From Cryphonectria parasitica EP155 (taxonomy: Eukaryota; Ascomycota; Sordariomycetes; Diaporthales; Cryphonectriaceae), in the NCBI RefSeq assembly GCF_011745365.1, contig NW_024468917.1, forward strand, positions 1,302,001 through 1,366,000: DNA of 64,000 nt. Reading direction: 5' to 3'. The notes under the pieces are model-generated. The model had not been told where the DNA came from. It did no database searches and was given only the letters and a program-made list of their open reading frames with translations. A program made the translations under genes and the position numbers. Of this stretch, positions 26,867 through 38,074 are shown piece after piece. Numbering within the stretch: the stretch's first letter is position 1; each line of letters starts with the position of its first letter.

Positions 26867-26921
26867 GGTGGTCGACGGGACGCAGCATCTGACTTTCTGC
26901 GTGGTGCGAATCCCGTCCACC
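26867..26921. other. Imperfect hairpin of 55 bases
   Basis: GGTGG-(3-base bulge)-ACGGGA pairs with TCCCGT-CCACC at the other end. Inside, CGCAG pairs with CTGCG around an 11-base loop. The overall fold is a bulged stem with a nested stem-loop. It superficially resembles a tRNA 3' half (GTGCGAATCCC) but does not fold as a tRNA cloverleaf. No function is known. Confidence 0.4.
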
Positions 26922-27593
26922 TTTCAGCCCCCCCCCCTCCTCTCCTTCTTCCTTCCTTCTCGCGTCGGGACGCAGGATCTCCCGCGATCTTTTTCAAGGC
27001 TCCAGAGGCGGCATTGCATTCTACATGGAACGAGGACTGCAGAGGCATCACTCGGGTGGTTAAAGATGGAGGAGCAACAGGATGGACCTCGCAAAGGCCC
27101 CATGCCATGAAAAATCCCCTCCCGATGCAGACCTGTCCACTTGATTACTCGATCCTCCTCTCCTCGTCCTATTCCTATGACTCACAATAATTCCAGCCCT
27201 TTCCCGGCAGAAAACCAAAAAGGGGAGGCGAGGGAGGAGCAGAGGCAGCTGTCGGACGGCATGTGCCTGGTGTACCCGCCGCCCTAAAGGCTGCTGCTGC
27301 AGCCACCCGCCAGCATATCATACACTCTGAAAGCTGACCCAGGGATCGGTGATGGGTGACCTCCCCCCCTCCCATGACTCCTCCCACGATCATCTCATCG
27401 GGTGTATCTAGATCACTCCAGAATGGCGGGACTCACACTGCCCTGTCCTGCCCTGCCCTACCCTGCCCAGAGCAGCGCATGACAACCCCAATGCCTGTTG
27501 CCGAGCACGCCAGCTCGGCTGCAACGGCTGCGTCAGGGATTGATGAGGGAGGGGAGGTGAAAGGGTAGGGAGGGTGGCATCGTCATGTTTCTA

Positions 27594-27596
27594 TGT

Positions 27597-27640
<44 letters not shown>
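27594..27640. repeat. (GT)n microsatellite
   Basis: About 46 bases of nearly pure GT with ATGT interruptions at both ends. Confidence 0.9.
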
Positions 27641-27642
<2 letters not shown>

Positions 27643-30199
27643 ATGTAGACAGAAAGAGCGTGGTCTCCTTGCATCGTCGTGCTCGGCTCTGCTTGCCTGC
27701 TCATAGCTTTATAAGCGACCGCCCGGCCGATTCTTATCTTTCGTCCAAGGGACTTTTTCTGCAGCTATTGATGCCACTACAGCGCGGTGCAACATACAGG
27801 GACAAAGGCGATGTGCTATGGGCTGTTGAAATACATGCTGATCAAGCATCACATCATTTGGGGTACATTCTCGCACGCACACACACATACACTCACACCT
27901 AAGCACGGTCTCGCCAACTGGTACGACGCGGTTCAATTCTCCTCTTCTGCTGCCAGGCAGTGACCTCGGTGCCGAGCTGGTTTTCTTGATTAAGTACCCT
28001 TCTTCCTGACCGTCCTTCTGAGGTCTGAGGGAACTCAAACCTTGCTGTACCCGAAAGGTACATAAGGGGGGGGGGGGGGTGGCTCTTATTGTTCTTCTCC
28101 CTCTCCCTCTGTCTCTCCCCCTTCCCTCTTTCCCTCTCTCTCACATATACAAATACACACACACTCTCTCTCTCTCTCGTCCTCCCTCTCTATCCATTGC
28201 CGATTTAAGGGCGCGAGGTGATCCGTGGAGCTGTCAGAACAAACCAACAAGGGACTTGTTCGAGAAAGAGCAGGGCCCCTTGCCGAACAAGAGACGATCT
28301 TTATGACTTGTCATCGGCGTCTATGACCTCGTGTATAGTATGTGGCCTGATTTGTGGGTCCCCTCACAAGACGGTAATATCGCTTCTGAAAGCAGGCTCC
28401 CGCTCGGTGCGAGAATGACATATGGTCGCTGCAGGGGCGTCGAGGGTTTTTTCCCTGTATCGGTGCCATGGCTGGGTCTCTTCACCTCTCCGTCTCTATC
28501 TCTCTGTGTGTTTTAGGTGTGAGCTCGCCCCCAGCCTATCAGGGACATAAATGTAGGAGAAATAGGCTGAATGATGGCATCACCATTTATACATGCGGCG
28601 AGTAACACAACGAGTGCACTTGAGGGTGTTGCCGCCAGTCGGAGCCTGGTCTGGCTCAGCACATGCTCCCTTTGGGAGTGGGACGGCTGCCTACACCATG
28701 CAGTGAATGATTGTCATCGAGGAGACACAGAGAACATCTCCTCTGTGTGTGTGCTCCCTCGATGGCGTGCCCTATTTACGCAATATCCGGCGTTGTGATT
28801 CATAGGACGCGTCTCCGCCAAGTGAACCAACCCTTTTTCTTTTTTCTTCAAAAAAGGTTTCTCTTGAGATCTGACGACTGGCCAAATGATCCGATACCCA
28901 AAAACTTTGGTGCACACCGTTGTCGGTTACAGAATGCGACCCCACGGACGTATCGTCTCACATCTTGCAGATAGGTGGTGGCCGCTTGTGTAATATATCT
29001 CCGGGGGACACCACCAGTCCTGGCCGATAAGATTGGGCCTTGGGGTTCCATATGCCAGGTGGTATATAGGGGAGGCCATAATGGATCTCACACTTGCATC
29101 TGCCCTTCGGTGGGTTGACAGGCAGGTCGCCCGTTTTATCCCCTCGTTACACTACCCTGTCCTGTCCTGTTCGGTGGGCATCCGCCCCATGGCTGCCTCA
29201 CCAGTCGTTCACCCACCACCCTCCCCGACCCCCCGGGACCCCCTTTCTCTCTACCCCCCTCTCCCCTCTCACCAAAAGTCTTCTGAGATCCCGAAATGTC
29301 TGCAGGATGACGACCCAGCTTGTGCGACGGCAGCAGGATTATCAGTCCCGAGAAGTGGTTCTTTCCCTTCCCTCCAGCCGCACCAGCTTCTGCTGCGGAA
29401 CAATTTCCGCCATCATTCACTTAACCTCAGGGGTTGCACACCATATGATCTTCCTTGAGAGCTGTATGTGGTACTGGAAAGTAGAAAGGGTGGGAAAAGA
29501 GCGTCGGGGAGATATCGCCGAGGAGGAGTTGCGGTGCACACCGTGCTCAGACGAACCCGTCGACCGGTGAGACGAGCGGCGTAGTTATCTATTTTGTGTG
29601 CTGTGGATGACGATACCCACAGTGGACAGAGCGGGCTCGATTTCAAACCCCGAGCTGCTGGGTGTTCAAAAGACGGGCTTAGCTCGTCAATGACTTCCGA
29701 GAAGAGGCAACTCGCCCGGCTTTTCCACACACACACCACACCCCAACCACCCTGGCCTTCACATGTCTCCATGCAGCAAAGATCGGCTCTTCGTCTGCGA
29801 TCTGACAGGATGGAGGGCCCCTTGGTGTAGTCGCCTCGATCAGATCATATTTGGTCCAAACCCCAGCATTCGGAACCAAAGCCGAAAACGGCCGGGCTTG
29901 CGCCCTTCTCAGCCGTTTTGTGATATATCACATCTCACCACACGAACGGGCTTTGGGAAAATTTTCACATTTGCACACGGCCCCACTCACTTCTCAAGTA
30001 ATGTTTGTGACCGCTGCGTAGCGCTGACACCAGAGTGAGTGCCCGCCCCCAAGTTTCCCGACGTCTCTCCCATAGTATGTTGTATGTACTGATGGGGACT
30101 TCACCCGGCCGCAGTTGAGGTTTCGTTTTCGCGGAGTCCGTCTGTTTTTGCCTTTGAGCAAAGCACCCCTCCTCCTTCTCCACATGACCATCGAGTCTG

Positions 30200-32644
30200 T
30201 GATACACGCATATACATAGAACCTGACAACGTGATGACTGACAGGCTCCGTCCGATCCACTTTTCAGACTTGGGAGGACCAGTCGCTGGCCTTTCAATTC
30301 TTTATCGAGATTCAATGGTCGGTTGTGATCTCGCGTCAGATGAGTCGATCTCAACCTGCTGCTTTGCAGCGCACTACATGGCTGTCATAAATCACGCTGA
30401 CGATGATTCAATAATGCGGTGATGGTGGTGATGGCGTGAGATTTGTTTCCGTTGTTGTGCTGGAGGGAGGATCGTGTTCCTCGACGATGGCCGTGGCACA
30501 GAAGGGCGGAATAGCGATCGTCCAAGGACCCCGCAGTCTTGGATACCGCTGCCATGTATCCGCCGACCAAACATGGGTACCTGCTGGGAGCATCCAACGG
30601 ACAGTAATGAGACATGCTGGGGCGGAGGAAATATCGGTAAGTGAGACCACATGTGACGGGACACGTCAACGTTGCTTCCTTGGTGGTTGCAGCCCGGGAC
30701 ACTCACAAGGGGGGGAAGGGGTTATGATGGCACGATGACAGGTCCGTTCTTACCCCCTCATCCTCTATCATTCTGCAAATTGTTGAGACAAACTTACCGG
30801 TGTTCTCGTGGATTGGTCGGGCTGTCAGAGGGGCACCTGTCACGTTTGTCGCCCAGATCCGAGATGTGACCACCATCAAGGGTTCTGAGCACCCTCTCAA
30901 GATAATTCCCCTCGTCTAATGTTGCCGCAAGAGCGAAAGGGGACGGCACATACTGCTGTACAAGAATGCAGAGTGGTGTCCTCGCCTCCTCGCTTAGACG
31001 CCTCTTTCTTGATTTTTCTCCCTTTTTCTCTTCCTCCAAGAAGGAAAACTTGTTCTTGTGAGGGCGGCACGCAAGGCTTCGCCACGTCCTACAACCGATT
31101 GACCTCAAGGAGGGTGATGATACGACCCGACCTATTCGAGCACCTAGGGATTCGATTGACCACCCTCTCATTTCACCCTTCTCCTCGATGATACATCGCT
31201 CCCAGACAAAGGTGAGCTGAGCACGAGATGAGTTGTTAGTGCAGGAGGCATCAACGAAAGATCTCAGAGATGTCATATCTCGCATTGTCAGCCTCGGTCC
31301 GTCTCACGGTCCATCTTTCTCTCTCTCTCGTGTCCATGACCTTCCCAATGAGGCTCGTATCTACCAGCCGGAAGACAGAAGGCTCATTAAAGGGTGAGCT
31401 GACTTGACGTCTCTTCCCTCGGCCGACCCGCGGGCGACGAAGGGCGGCGGGTAGATCTCGGCCCCCACACTCCACAAAGCTCCGTAGTTTCCGGTGGGCG
31501 TTTTAAAAGGATTCTGAGCCATGCTGAACGGCTGTCGCTGTGCAGAGCAGAACGTTGAGCCGTCTTGTGTGTCAGCCCATCTCGACCAGAATCCTTCTGG
31601 CAAGTCCCAGACGAGTGCGAGCGAGGCTTGCCATCTCGGATGCGTACCCACGCCCTTCCTGGCTAGGTAGGTTTCAGAAACCTAATATCATTTATCAAGA
31701 TCCCTTGAGGAGATCACCGAGGGTCTTGGTCCTGCGTTTCCTCTCTCTCTCTAGTTGGAATTTGTGGTTAATCGTTGGCGAACTGGTACCCGAAAGCGTC
31801 CTCGATAGGGTTTCTGTTGGGCAAGCTGATCTGCACCCGTCTTCCCCTTTCTGAATACCCCTACCACGTCTGCGTGAGGTTGCATTGATATCTGATATCA
31901 CAGGCATGCTGCAACAGAATTGAGGGCGTCTATCAGGAGAAGAAAACCCTGGGCAGGTGAGCGAGTTCACGTGGACCCCACAAGGCGGTGACCACGAGAT
32001 GATATCATGGATCATGGAATCTCAACGGTGCATCAAGCATCCATAGTCTTCTTGTTGTCCAGAGCAGACAGGCAGCGAGACTGCTCAGCTGAGGATCTTT
32101 GGTCATGCTGGTCATCAATGTAAGACGATACGGATTGTAACAGTGACAACAGTTCTCACCCAGGTTCTGATGAGCCGAGTCTGGGGGGATTCCTCGCCCT
32201 CACCATTGTCTGAGTGGCTTACTTGTGGTCCATTGCTCAAGTGACAAACGCAAAATCGGGAACAGAGAGACAGTGCAATAGTGGTGAGATGAAGATGGCA
32301 AGAGCTACTGAGCTGGGTTGCTTTGTGTGAAATGATGACTAAGCACAACTACGCGATCTCGACCTCACGTCGTGACTTCCCCATTCAAATCTTTCGTACC
32401 CTTCAGGAACAAGATCTGACGTGCCTGGCCTTGCCACCAGGTCTGCGCTGATGCTTGTGGTGATTACGGCAGCGGTATCTCCTCCACCCATGTGATGCCC
32501 TCGGGCTGGCTCGATCAAGAGGTACATGTGGTCCTCTCAGTGATGCTACTTGTAAGGTGAATGAATGGGGCTTAGCCAGCACTGGAATCCCGTCCCATCT
32601 TGGCGCCCTGTCGTGAAGCCTGAAGAAATCGAGGGACAGCAAAT
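30200..32644. other. Non-repetitive region with unassigned protein-like frames on both strands
   Basis: Unlike the spacer to its left, this stretch has little microsatellite content and many short open frames with balanced amino-acid composition. Examples on the minus strand are 31651-31361, rich in Trp, Tyr and Phe and including the string F-W-S-R-W-A-D-T-Q-D-G-S, and 32527-32339, containing G-Y-E-R-F-E-W. On the plus strand, the frame that runs about 30750-30920 and the one at about 31244-31390 also look coding. I could not join any of them with consensus introns of normal length, and no domain is recognised. It may be an uncharacterised multi-exon gene, a decayed gene, or chance. Confidence 0.3.
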
Positions 32645-33804
32645 ATGGCTCCTCCATCGGTAAGATGTCATGAAACTTCATTTATCATGCCAGCCCATCA
32701 TGCTAAGTCTTCATCCCCAAGACCCCAGCACAGCCACCCTTTCTACTCTCCAAACGCCAGGCACCACCACCATCAGCACAGAAACAAACCCCGACAACAC
32801 GCCAGAGCGGCTCTCACCAGTTCGCCTCGACCCCGCGGTTCAATGTCTCGGAAACTCCCGGGCAGAAGACTCGCCACCAGCAGCAGCTGCTGCCCCTCTT
32901 CTCGACTCCTGCGCCTGCAACGGCCAGGCCCAGAGCAACCCAGTTCGAGAGCGACGCTATCGACACATCGCCCATCTCACCAGGGTTTCGGGAAGATGAA
33001 GAAGAAGCTCTGAGCCAGCACTCGCTCAATGAGTCCATCGAGATTGACTCCCCCTCGGCATCAAAGTCACTATCTGGGGAGGGTGCTGAGCGGCCACCAA
33101 AGCGCCGACGGGTGTCCATCTCACCCGACCTGGACTCCAACCCTGCCCATGATGGTGATAGCCTCGTCTTCAGCGTCATTTCAGATGAGCTAATGGCTTT
33201 GGACGACGGGCTTACAGAGGTGGCGCACACCCCTTCTGCAGATGAGCACGAGAAGAGCCCGTCACAGCCCCCAACAGACCAGGAGCACCCCATGACGGAC
33301 TCGGAGCCAGCTTCGCCGAGCGAGCCTGCAGCCCGTCACCCCCCAAATTTCCGAGCTGCGCCGCGATTTAGAGCTACAGACGCAGCTACAGAAACCACAG
33401 CAGATCGTCCTCCCCTCCCCGATGCATTCTCTCCCCAGCGGCGAGGTGCGAAGTACGTCCCTGGCGGCCTGGCCGCGGAAGTACGCGACTGGCTTGTGCA
33501 GGTAAAAGGGGCGTCCGAGTATGACAGGCCAGCTGGTGCAAGTGTCCAGATGAAGGTTGACGAGGTGAGGGACGGCAGTGGCATGTGGATTGTCGGGGCT
33601 CACGAGGTCGAGAAATCATCTGCGCGGGACGATGGAAATTCTGCAAAGGTGATACTAGCCGGTGACGGGCGCATATCTGCGCTGGGCAGAAGAAACTTCG
33701 TACGAACCGGCGGCATGGTGTCCATGTACCAGCCAATGTGGGACATCAACCTCAGCCACCTCGGCCACTTTGCTGTAGTTTGCGACTGGGAGGCTCCGGA
33801 CTGA
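32645..33804 (+). CDS. Conserved-looking fungal protein of unknown function, nuclear type
   Basis: The model is exon 1 32645-32659 (Met-Ala-Pro-Pro-Ser) and exon 2 32722-33804, giving 365 residues. The 62-nt intron starts GTAAGA, has a GCTAAG branch-like site and ends CCCCAAG; a second acceptor at 32733 would remove four residues. Exon 2 has no in-frame ATG before a GTG far downstream, so an upstream start exon is required. This ATG sits in good context and in the right phase. Residues 1-235 are low-complexity, rich in Pro/Ser/Glu, with a basic K-R-R-R nuclear-localisation-like cluster at 132-135. From about 237 the sequence becomes ordered: D-A-F-S-P-Q-R-R-G, then a Gly-Gly-Leu-Ala-Ala-Glu helix, then alternating hydrophobic strands with an M-Y-Q-P-M-W-D-I motif and a final C-D-W. 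The C-terminus could be a small beta-barrel such as an OB fold; that is inference. Function unknown. Confidence 0.75.
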
Positions 33805-34603
33805 GCTGGCCCTGGCTTGGCCACGGCGCTCGAGACAAGACGAAGTGTGAAGTCGCGCCGTGATTGTGGTCGTCCGCCTGCCAGCTTGAGATCAAGCGGA
33901 GCATGCAAGAAGAAGAAAAAGACGGAAGAGAAAGAGAAAAGAAAAGAAAAGAAGGAGGGGGGGGGGGGTCCTGGCCCCTGCTTGTGTGTCCTCACATCAG
34001 ATGGTGCTAGAATCATCTGTGGACAGAAAGAGCCTAGAAGCAAGGGCCTTTCTCAATATCTCAACCCCTTACCAGTAAATTTGGAGCTTCTCAAGATTAC
34101 CGCCCATGAAACGGGACCTTTCTAAATGAGGGATTCCAGTTCTTATAGATTCAATCCAGGACGAAGAGGCTGGGACTAAGACTGGGACTCGAGCTCAACT
34201 AGGCGGCAGGCCTACGACCACTGAATGACATAGTATCCCACCACCATGGTTTCGAGAGGAATATACAGCACCAGAGCTCTCACAACAAGGGCTAACACAA
34301 TATATATAGCAACACTGTAATCTATCCATGCTGGTTTTCTTGTCCTGCCAATTGGCACCGGAAGAGCAGGAACTGATGGGCAAGGCCATGCAGCAATGTT
34401 TTGAGAAGCTCCTTGCTGTGCGCCGAAAAGGACGATGACAGCGTAAACTTTGAACATTCCGAGTTACTGGTCCATCACAAGACTTGCTTGTAAACCTACT
34501 TATTACCTATCCTGTCCGAGCCCTAACTAAAGTAGTGACATAGTGCAATGGCCAGCTTCTCCGTTCCAAACTCCCAGCAAGATAATACCGAGGATGAGAT
34601 GAT
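33805..34603. other. Short intergenic spacer
   Basis: It contains a purine-rich stretch with G11 near 33958. An 81-codon minus-strand frame (34457-34212) encodes a hydrophobic peptide with a possible membrane segment, but nothing else supports it. No RNA gene or conserved site was recognised. Confidence 0.5.
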
Positions 34604-35312
34604 ATGAACGGTGCATGCCCACCAGAAGAAGAAAGATACACCCGCCTACAAGACCTCCTCGGACAGATCAAACCCTCGCAGTTGAGATCGCTGGGGAAAA
34701 GCCCAGCCACACGATTAGAGAATAGCATCATTATCATCCACAAGACTTCAGCTGCAGCACCAAAAACCGCCAGAGCACCACGAGGCGACCACAAAACAAG
34801 GCGGCGGTCCCCTCCACAACCATCCCACCCATCGACAAGGTCCCGCGATCCTCACACCCCGCCTGAGCGTACAAGACAGCAGCCCCGACTCAAACCAGTC
34901 CCAGCACCACCTCGGCCGCATCCTCCTCCCCCGACCGCTGCCGCCGGCGCCGCAGTTGCTGCAGGAGCCACTCTCGCCCAGCTCTCTGGGCGTGAGCTTC
35001 GACGCCGTTGTGGAGGAGGAAAAGAGATTCGACGACGCGCTGTGCAGCTTCCTCGATAACGCCTCTCCGACTGCAAAACCGTCTCCCTCTCTCGTCGGCA
35101 GCCCCACCCCTGACGCGTGTCACGTCATGGTCGCGATAAGGCCTCGCGTCGCCATGGCCTCTCGACGGCGACACCATCACCACCACCACCACCACCACCC
35201 CGATGGCACGTGCGCATCTTGCCTGTGTTATGAGGAGCCGCCTGTCAGGCTGGAGGTCGTCTTACCCCTGCCGTTCCCCTCCTTCTCCTCAAGAACAACA
35301 GCGACGCCGTGA
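34604..35312 (+). CDS. Possible hypothetical gene, exon structure unresolved
   Basis: Two overlapping plus-strand frames look partly coding. The first starts with ATG at 34604 and runs to 35059. Its first 45 residues are helical in character (R-Y-T-R-L-Q-D-L-L-G-Q-I, then A-R/T-R-L-E-N-S), after which it becomes Arg/Pro-rich low complexity. The second frame is open from 34716 to 35312 and contains an acidic F-D-A-V-V-E-E-E-K-R-F-D-D-A segment and a poly-His run from a CAC repeat. The likeliest reading is one gene whose N-terminus lies in the first frame and C-terminus in the second, joined by an intron. No consensus donor/acceptor pair was found that does this cleanly. No family is recognised. 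Confidence 0.3.
35171..35199. repeat. (CAC)n microsatellite
   Basis: About nine CAC/ACC units that encode nine consecutive His in one open frame of the doubtful gene at this place. Confidence 0.85.
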
Positions 35313-35754
35313 CTGCTACTTGGAATACTGAAGGCTCGCGCATCAGGATCGGGGCGGTCGCTGCTTATGAAGCCCGGAATAGGAGCGAGGGAATGCACTC
35401 GAGATCACTCTGGAGACGAAGAAGATTATTATGGCTGCAGGGCCGTACAAAAGACGGTCCTTGCCGGATTTCATTGATAATTAGGCCTGTGCAGTCAAGG
35501 CATTAGAGGTAGGCGGTGGGAAGAGCTCGGTTGAAGGAGTACGTAGGAGAAGGAGGAGAAATGGGCCTGACGAGATAAGCATAGAATATATATAAAGGGA
35601 AGGGAATCAACCTGTGTATTGAGTCAGAGAGGCTGTAGAGTGTAACAAGGTAGACAATTGGCAGTTCATCATCATCATCATCATCATCCACCACGTTCGC
35701 CTCTATAACATAACCTAGCTCGTTCTCAACACCACGGCCAGACAAAAGAAACCA
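35313..35754. other. Intergenic spacer downstream of the O-methyltransferase gene
   Basis: Holds a (TCA/ATC)n microsatellite at about 35666-35688 and an AT-rich stretch near 35585. Otherwise nothing recognisable. It contains the 3' flank of the O-methyltransferase gene, which is read from right to left. Confidence 0.5.
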
Positions 35755-36938
35755 CTAATCCCTCAACCTTGCCATCCCCAGCCCATCAAAGAGAGGCATA
35801 AGGAACGACTCCAGCCTAGGCTCCGCGGCCAGCTTCTCGTTAAACTCATGCAGCGCCTTCATAAAGGTTACGCTCTGTGCCTCTCCGTGCTTCTCCACAT
35901 CCGTCGCATAATGCGGGTTCGTGCTGCTCGCATCCGCCACGATCCCCCGACGCAGCACGTTGTCCGCCACAATCAGCCCGCCCGGTCGGAGCAGGCGATC
36001 AGGCTGGCCCGGCTGCGACCGGGCAAGGATGATGTCCAGGTACCGCGGGTAGGCGTCCTTGTTGGCGTCGACAAAGATCAGGTCGAAGGGCTCGGCGGGC
36101 GCAAGAGTCTCGAGAGATGCGACGGCATCGCCCGTCTTGACCTGCACGTTGTCGACGCCGTTGTCCGCGAACCCTTTGCGCGCGAGGGCCGCGTATTCCT
36201 CGCTGAGCTCCAGCCCAACGACGGTGCCTTGTTTCCCTACAGCGTGCGACCAAACCATGCCGGAGAAACCGATGTAGACGCCGATCTCGAGCACTTGTTT
36301 CCCGCTCGTCGTGTTAGCCGGATCATCTTCGTCTCGACACGGAGGAGAGAAGGAGGGAGCAGGGAAGGGGGGTAGGAAAGATAGTAGAAGGGACATATGC
36401 ATATATTTATACACATATAAACCTCACCCTTCTTGGCACCCACAATCCTCGCCAGAAAGATCAACATCTGCGCCTGATACGTCGAGATCAAGAAATTAGG
36501 GACCTTGGTCTCCTCACAGCCCCACTGGTGATATCTCGCGAGCCATTCTGGCAGCGGCGTCGAGTGCGCAACGGAGTAGTCCGTCACCTTGGCCCCCGTC
36601 TCCGGGTTGGGGTACAGCTTGGGCACGTTCTCCTGCATCTTGGCGGCTGCCGTGACGCTGAAGTTTCTCTGCTGTTGGTGTTGGTGTTGGTGGTAAAATA
36701 GTTGTGTGTGAGAAGATGGGCGGACGAGGAGGGAAGACGGGCGGGTGCTCGAGCAGGTAATGTAGGAAAAGGTCGAAGATGATGACGACGAGGCGGAGGA
36801 GGAGGAGGAGCTCCTGGCTGTCAACGCGTTGATGTTGATGATGGATGTGCGCCCAGGTCTAAGCGAGCTCGTTATCGCCGCACACCACCACTTCGCAGTA
36901 AGATGTCCCGTAGCGACCGCGGACCTCCGAGGGATCAT
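35755..36938 (-). CDS. Class I SAM-dependent O-methyltransferase (caffeoyl-CoA OMT-like)
   Basis: Predicted to move a methyl group from SAM to a hydroxyl of a small molecule; the substrate is unknown. Exons are 36938-36428 and 36293-35755, giving 349 residues. The 134-nt intron has a GTGAGG donor and an AACAAG acceptor and splits one Val codon. Joining restores the SAM-binding motif I, V-L-E-I-G-V-Y-I-G-F (171-180). It is followed by L-E-L-S at 198-201, the metal/substrate segment V-D-A-N-K-D (245-250) and A-D-N (280-282), all typical of the cation-dependent OMT family. Family members are usually 220-250 residues. The extra N-terminus is Ser-rich and ends R-N-F-S-V-T-A-A-A-K just before an internal Met101, so it may be a mitochondrial presequence. 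Translation from Met101 would give a normal-length cytosolic enzyme. Same strand as the ORM1 gene, 1.1 kb apart. Confidence 0.88.
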
Positions 36939-38074
36939 CGAGGAAGCTGAATGTAGAAAGTGTGATCTCAACGGAAAGGGGTCACCTCTGCGTTCAGACA
37001 GACTTTACTTACCCACATACACACAGGGCGAGAGCGAGGGAGACTGCGCCTTCTGACAACTCACCAAGCCAGTCCTCCTAGACTACCCTTGACCATCACC
37101 GAGGCCGGCTATAAAAGGTAAGGAAACAAGGGTGAGGGAATGACGTCGGGCATGGTGCTTCCCGTCCGACGCTTCTCCGATGTGGGCCCCCCCTTCCGTC
37201 ACAGCCGTTCTTGGCTCGGATGGCAGGGCCAGGGCACGTTGTGTCTGCGTGGTCGAGGAGCTATGGCTGCCATTACGAGAACTATATCGTTACAGCAGAA
37301 GCAAAGCACAACCTCGGGGGGTGAGAAGGTTGCGAGCTTGGCGAAACGGTGCGTTGAACCTGAACCCATGCCGAGAGGTTCTCCCTAAGAACTGCGCCTA
37401 TGGAACTTACAACCACCCAGTACCAATCAACCTACGTATGCGATAGATGATAGATGATGATAAGTCGACAATGGTCGTCTAGTCCAGTTAAACAGGCCTT
37501 GATTGATAGTATTGACAACGGCTTTATCAATACGCTGCTGAGTTCAGGACCAGGTGAGTCTAGGGGTTGACAACGGTGCATGCTAAGGGCAACAGTGAGT
37601 TGTAGGACACAGGTAGAAATATTGCATCTTGTATTCCATGGTTGAAGTTGAACCTGCCTGACCCTGTCAGTTTTATGATCCGACGCCTCGCCCTGCGCAT
37701 CCATCAGATTGATAGCCCCCCGCCCCAACAAGCAAGAAACCACTTTTCACCACCAGCCAGGTGCCCCGTGTAGCTTGAACCCTTGAGACACGAGCCGTCC
37801 AGGTCAGCAACACAAACTGCATAGCATCAGAGACAAGTATGGGTGAGCCAGAAACGAAAAGTCGGCGTGAAGCCTCGGCCTGAAAGGGATTCGTATCGTT
37901 TGCACGACACTGTCCTGAACTTGGCAGAAGACCTTCTTCCTAGTCTCGATTCGAAGCTGGTATAGAAACCCCTCGTGTTCAGCAGGCTGCGCTTTTTGTC
38001 ACAACTCCAAGCAACTCCAATCTCCAAAGAAATCGCAAAGCCAAACGCCCGATCTTGACCGCGGGAACCAAGTC
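36939..38074. other. Spacer between ORM1 and the O-methyltransferase gene
   Basis: Contains the 3' flank of ORM1 and the promoter side of the O-methyltransferase gene, both read right to left. A plus-oriented TATAAAA box-like string lies at about 37110, but no plus-strand gene follows it. Short open frames here have no recognisable content. Confidence 0.5.

Larger units (their letters stand above)
14468..30200. other. Very large gene-poor spacer upstream of nsdD
   Basis: I find no supported gene in nearly 16 kb. Open frames are short and unrelated to any family I recognise. The content is microsatellites, poly-G/poly-C runs (near 16727, 20153, 21065, 22204, 23060, 25548, 28066), a poly-T run, recurring GTAC-containing motifs and an AT-rich patch at about 18710-18910. 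On its left it must contain the promoter and 5' leader of the GATA gene, which is transcribed away from it. Unannotated non-coding RNA or distal regulatory sequence is possible but not shown. Confidence 0.6.

Noticed and set aside
32814..33293. Minus-strand 159-codon frame with Ser/Gly/Val-rich translation
   Set aside because: It is the antisense shadow of the plus-strand gene at 32645-33804.
35848..36375. Plus-strand 175-codon Arg/Val-rich frame
   Set aside because: Antisense shadow of the O-methyltransferase second exon and intron; the minus strand carries the catalytic motifs.
37109..37118. TATAAAA box-like string on the plus strand
   Set aside because: No plus-strand gene follows, and both neighbouring genes run on the minus strand.
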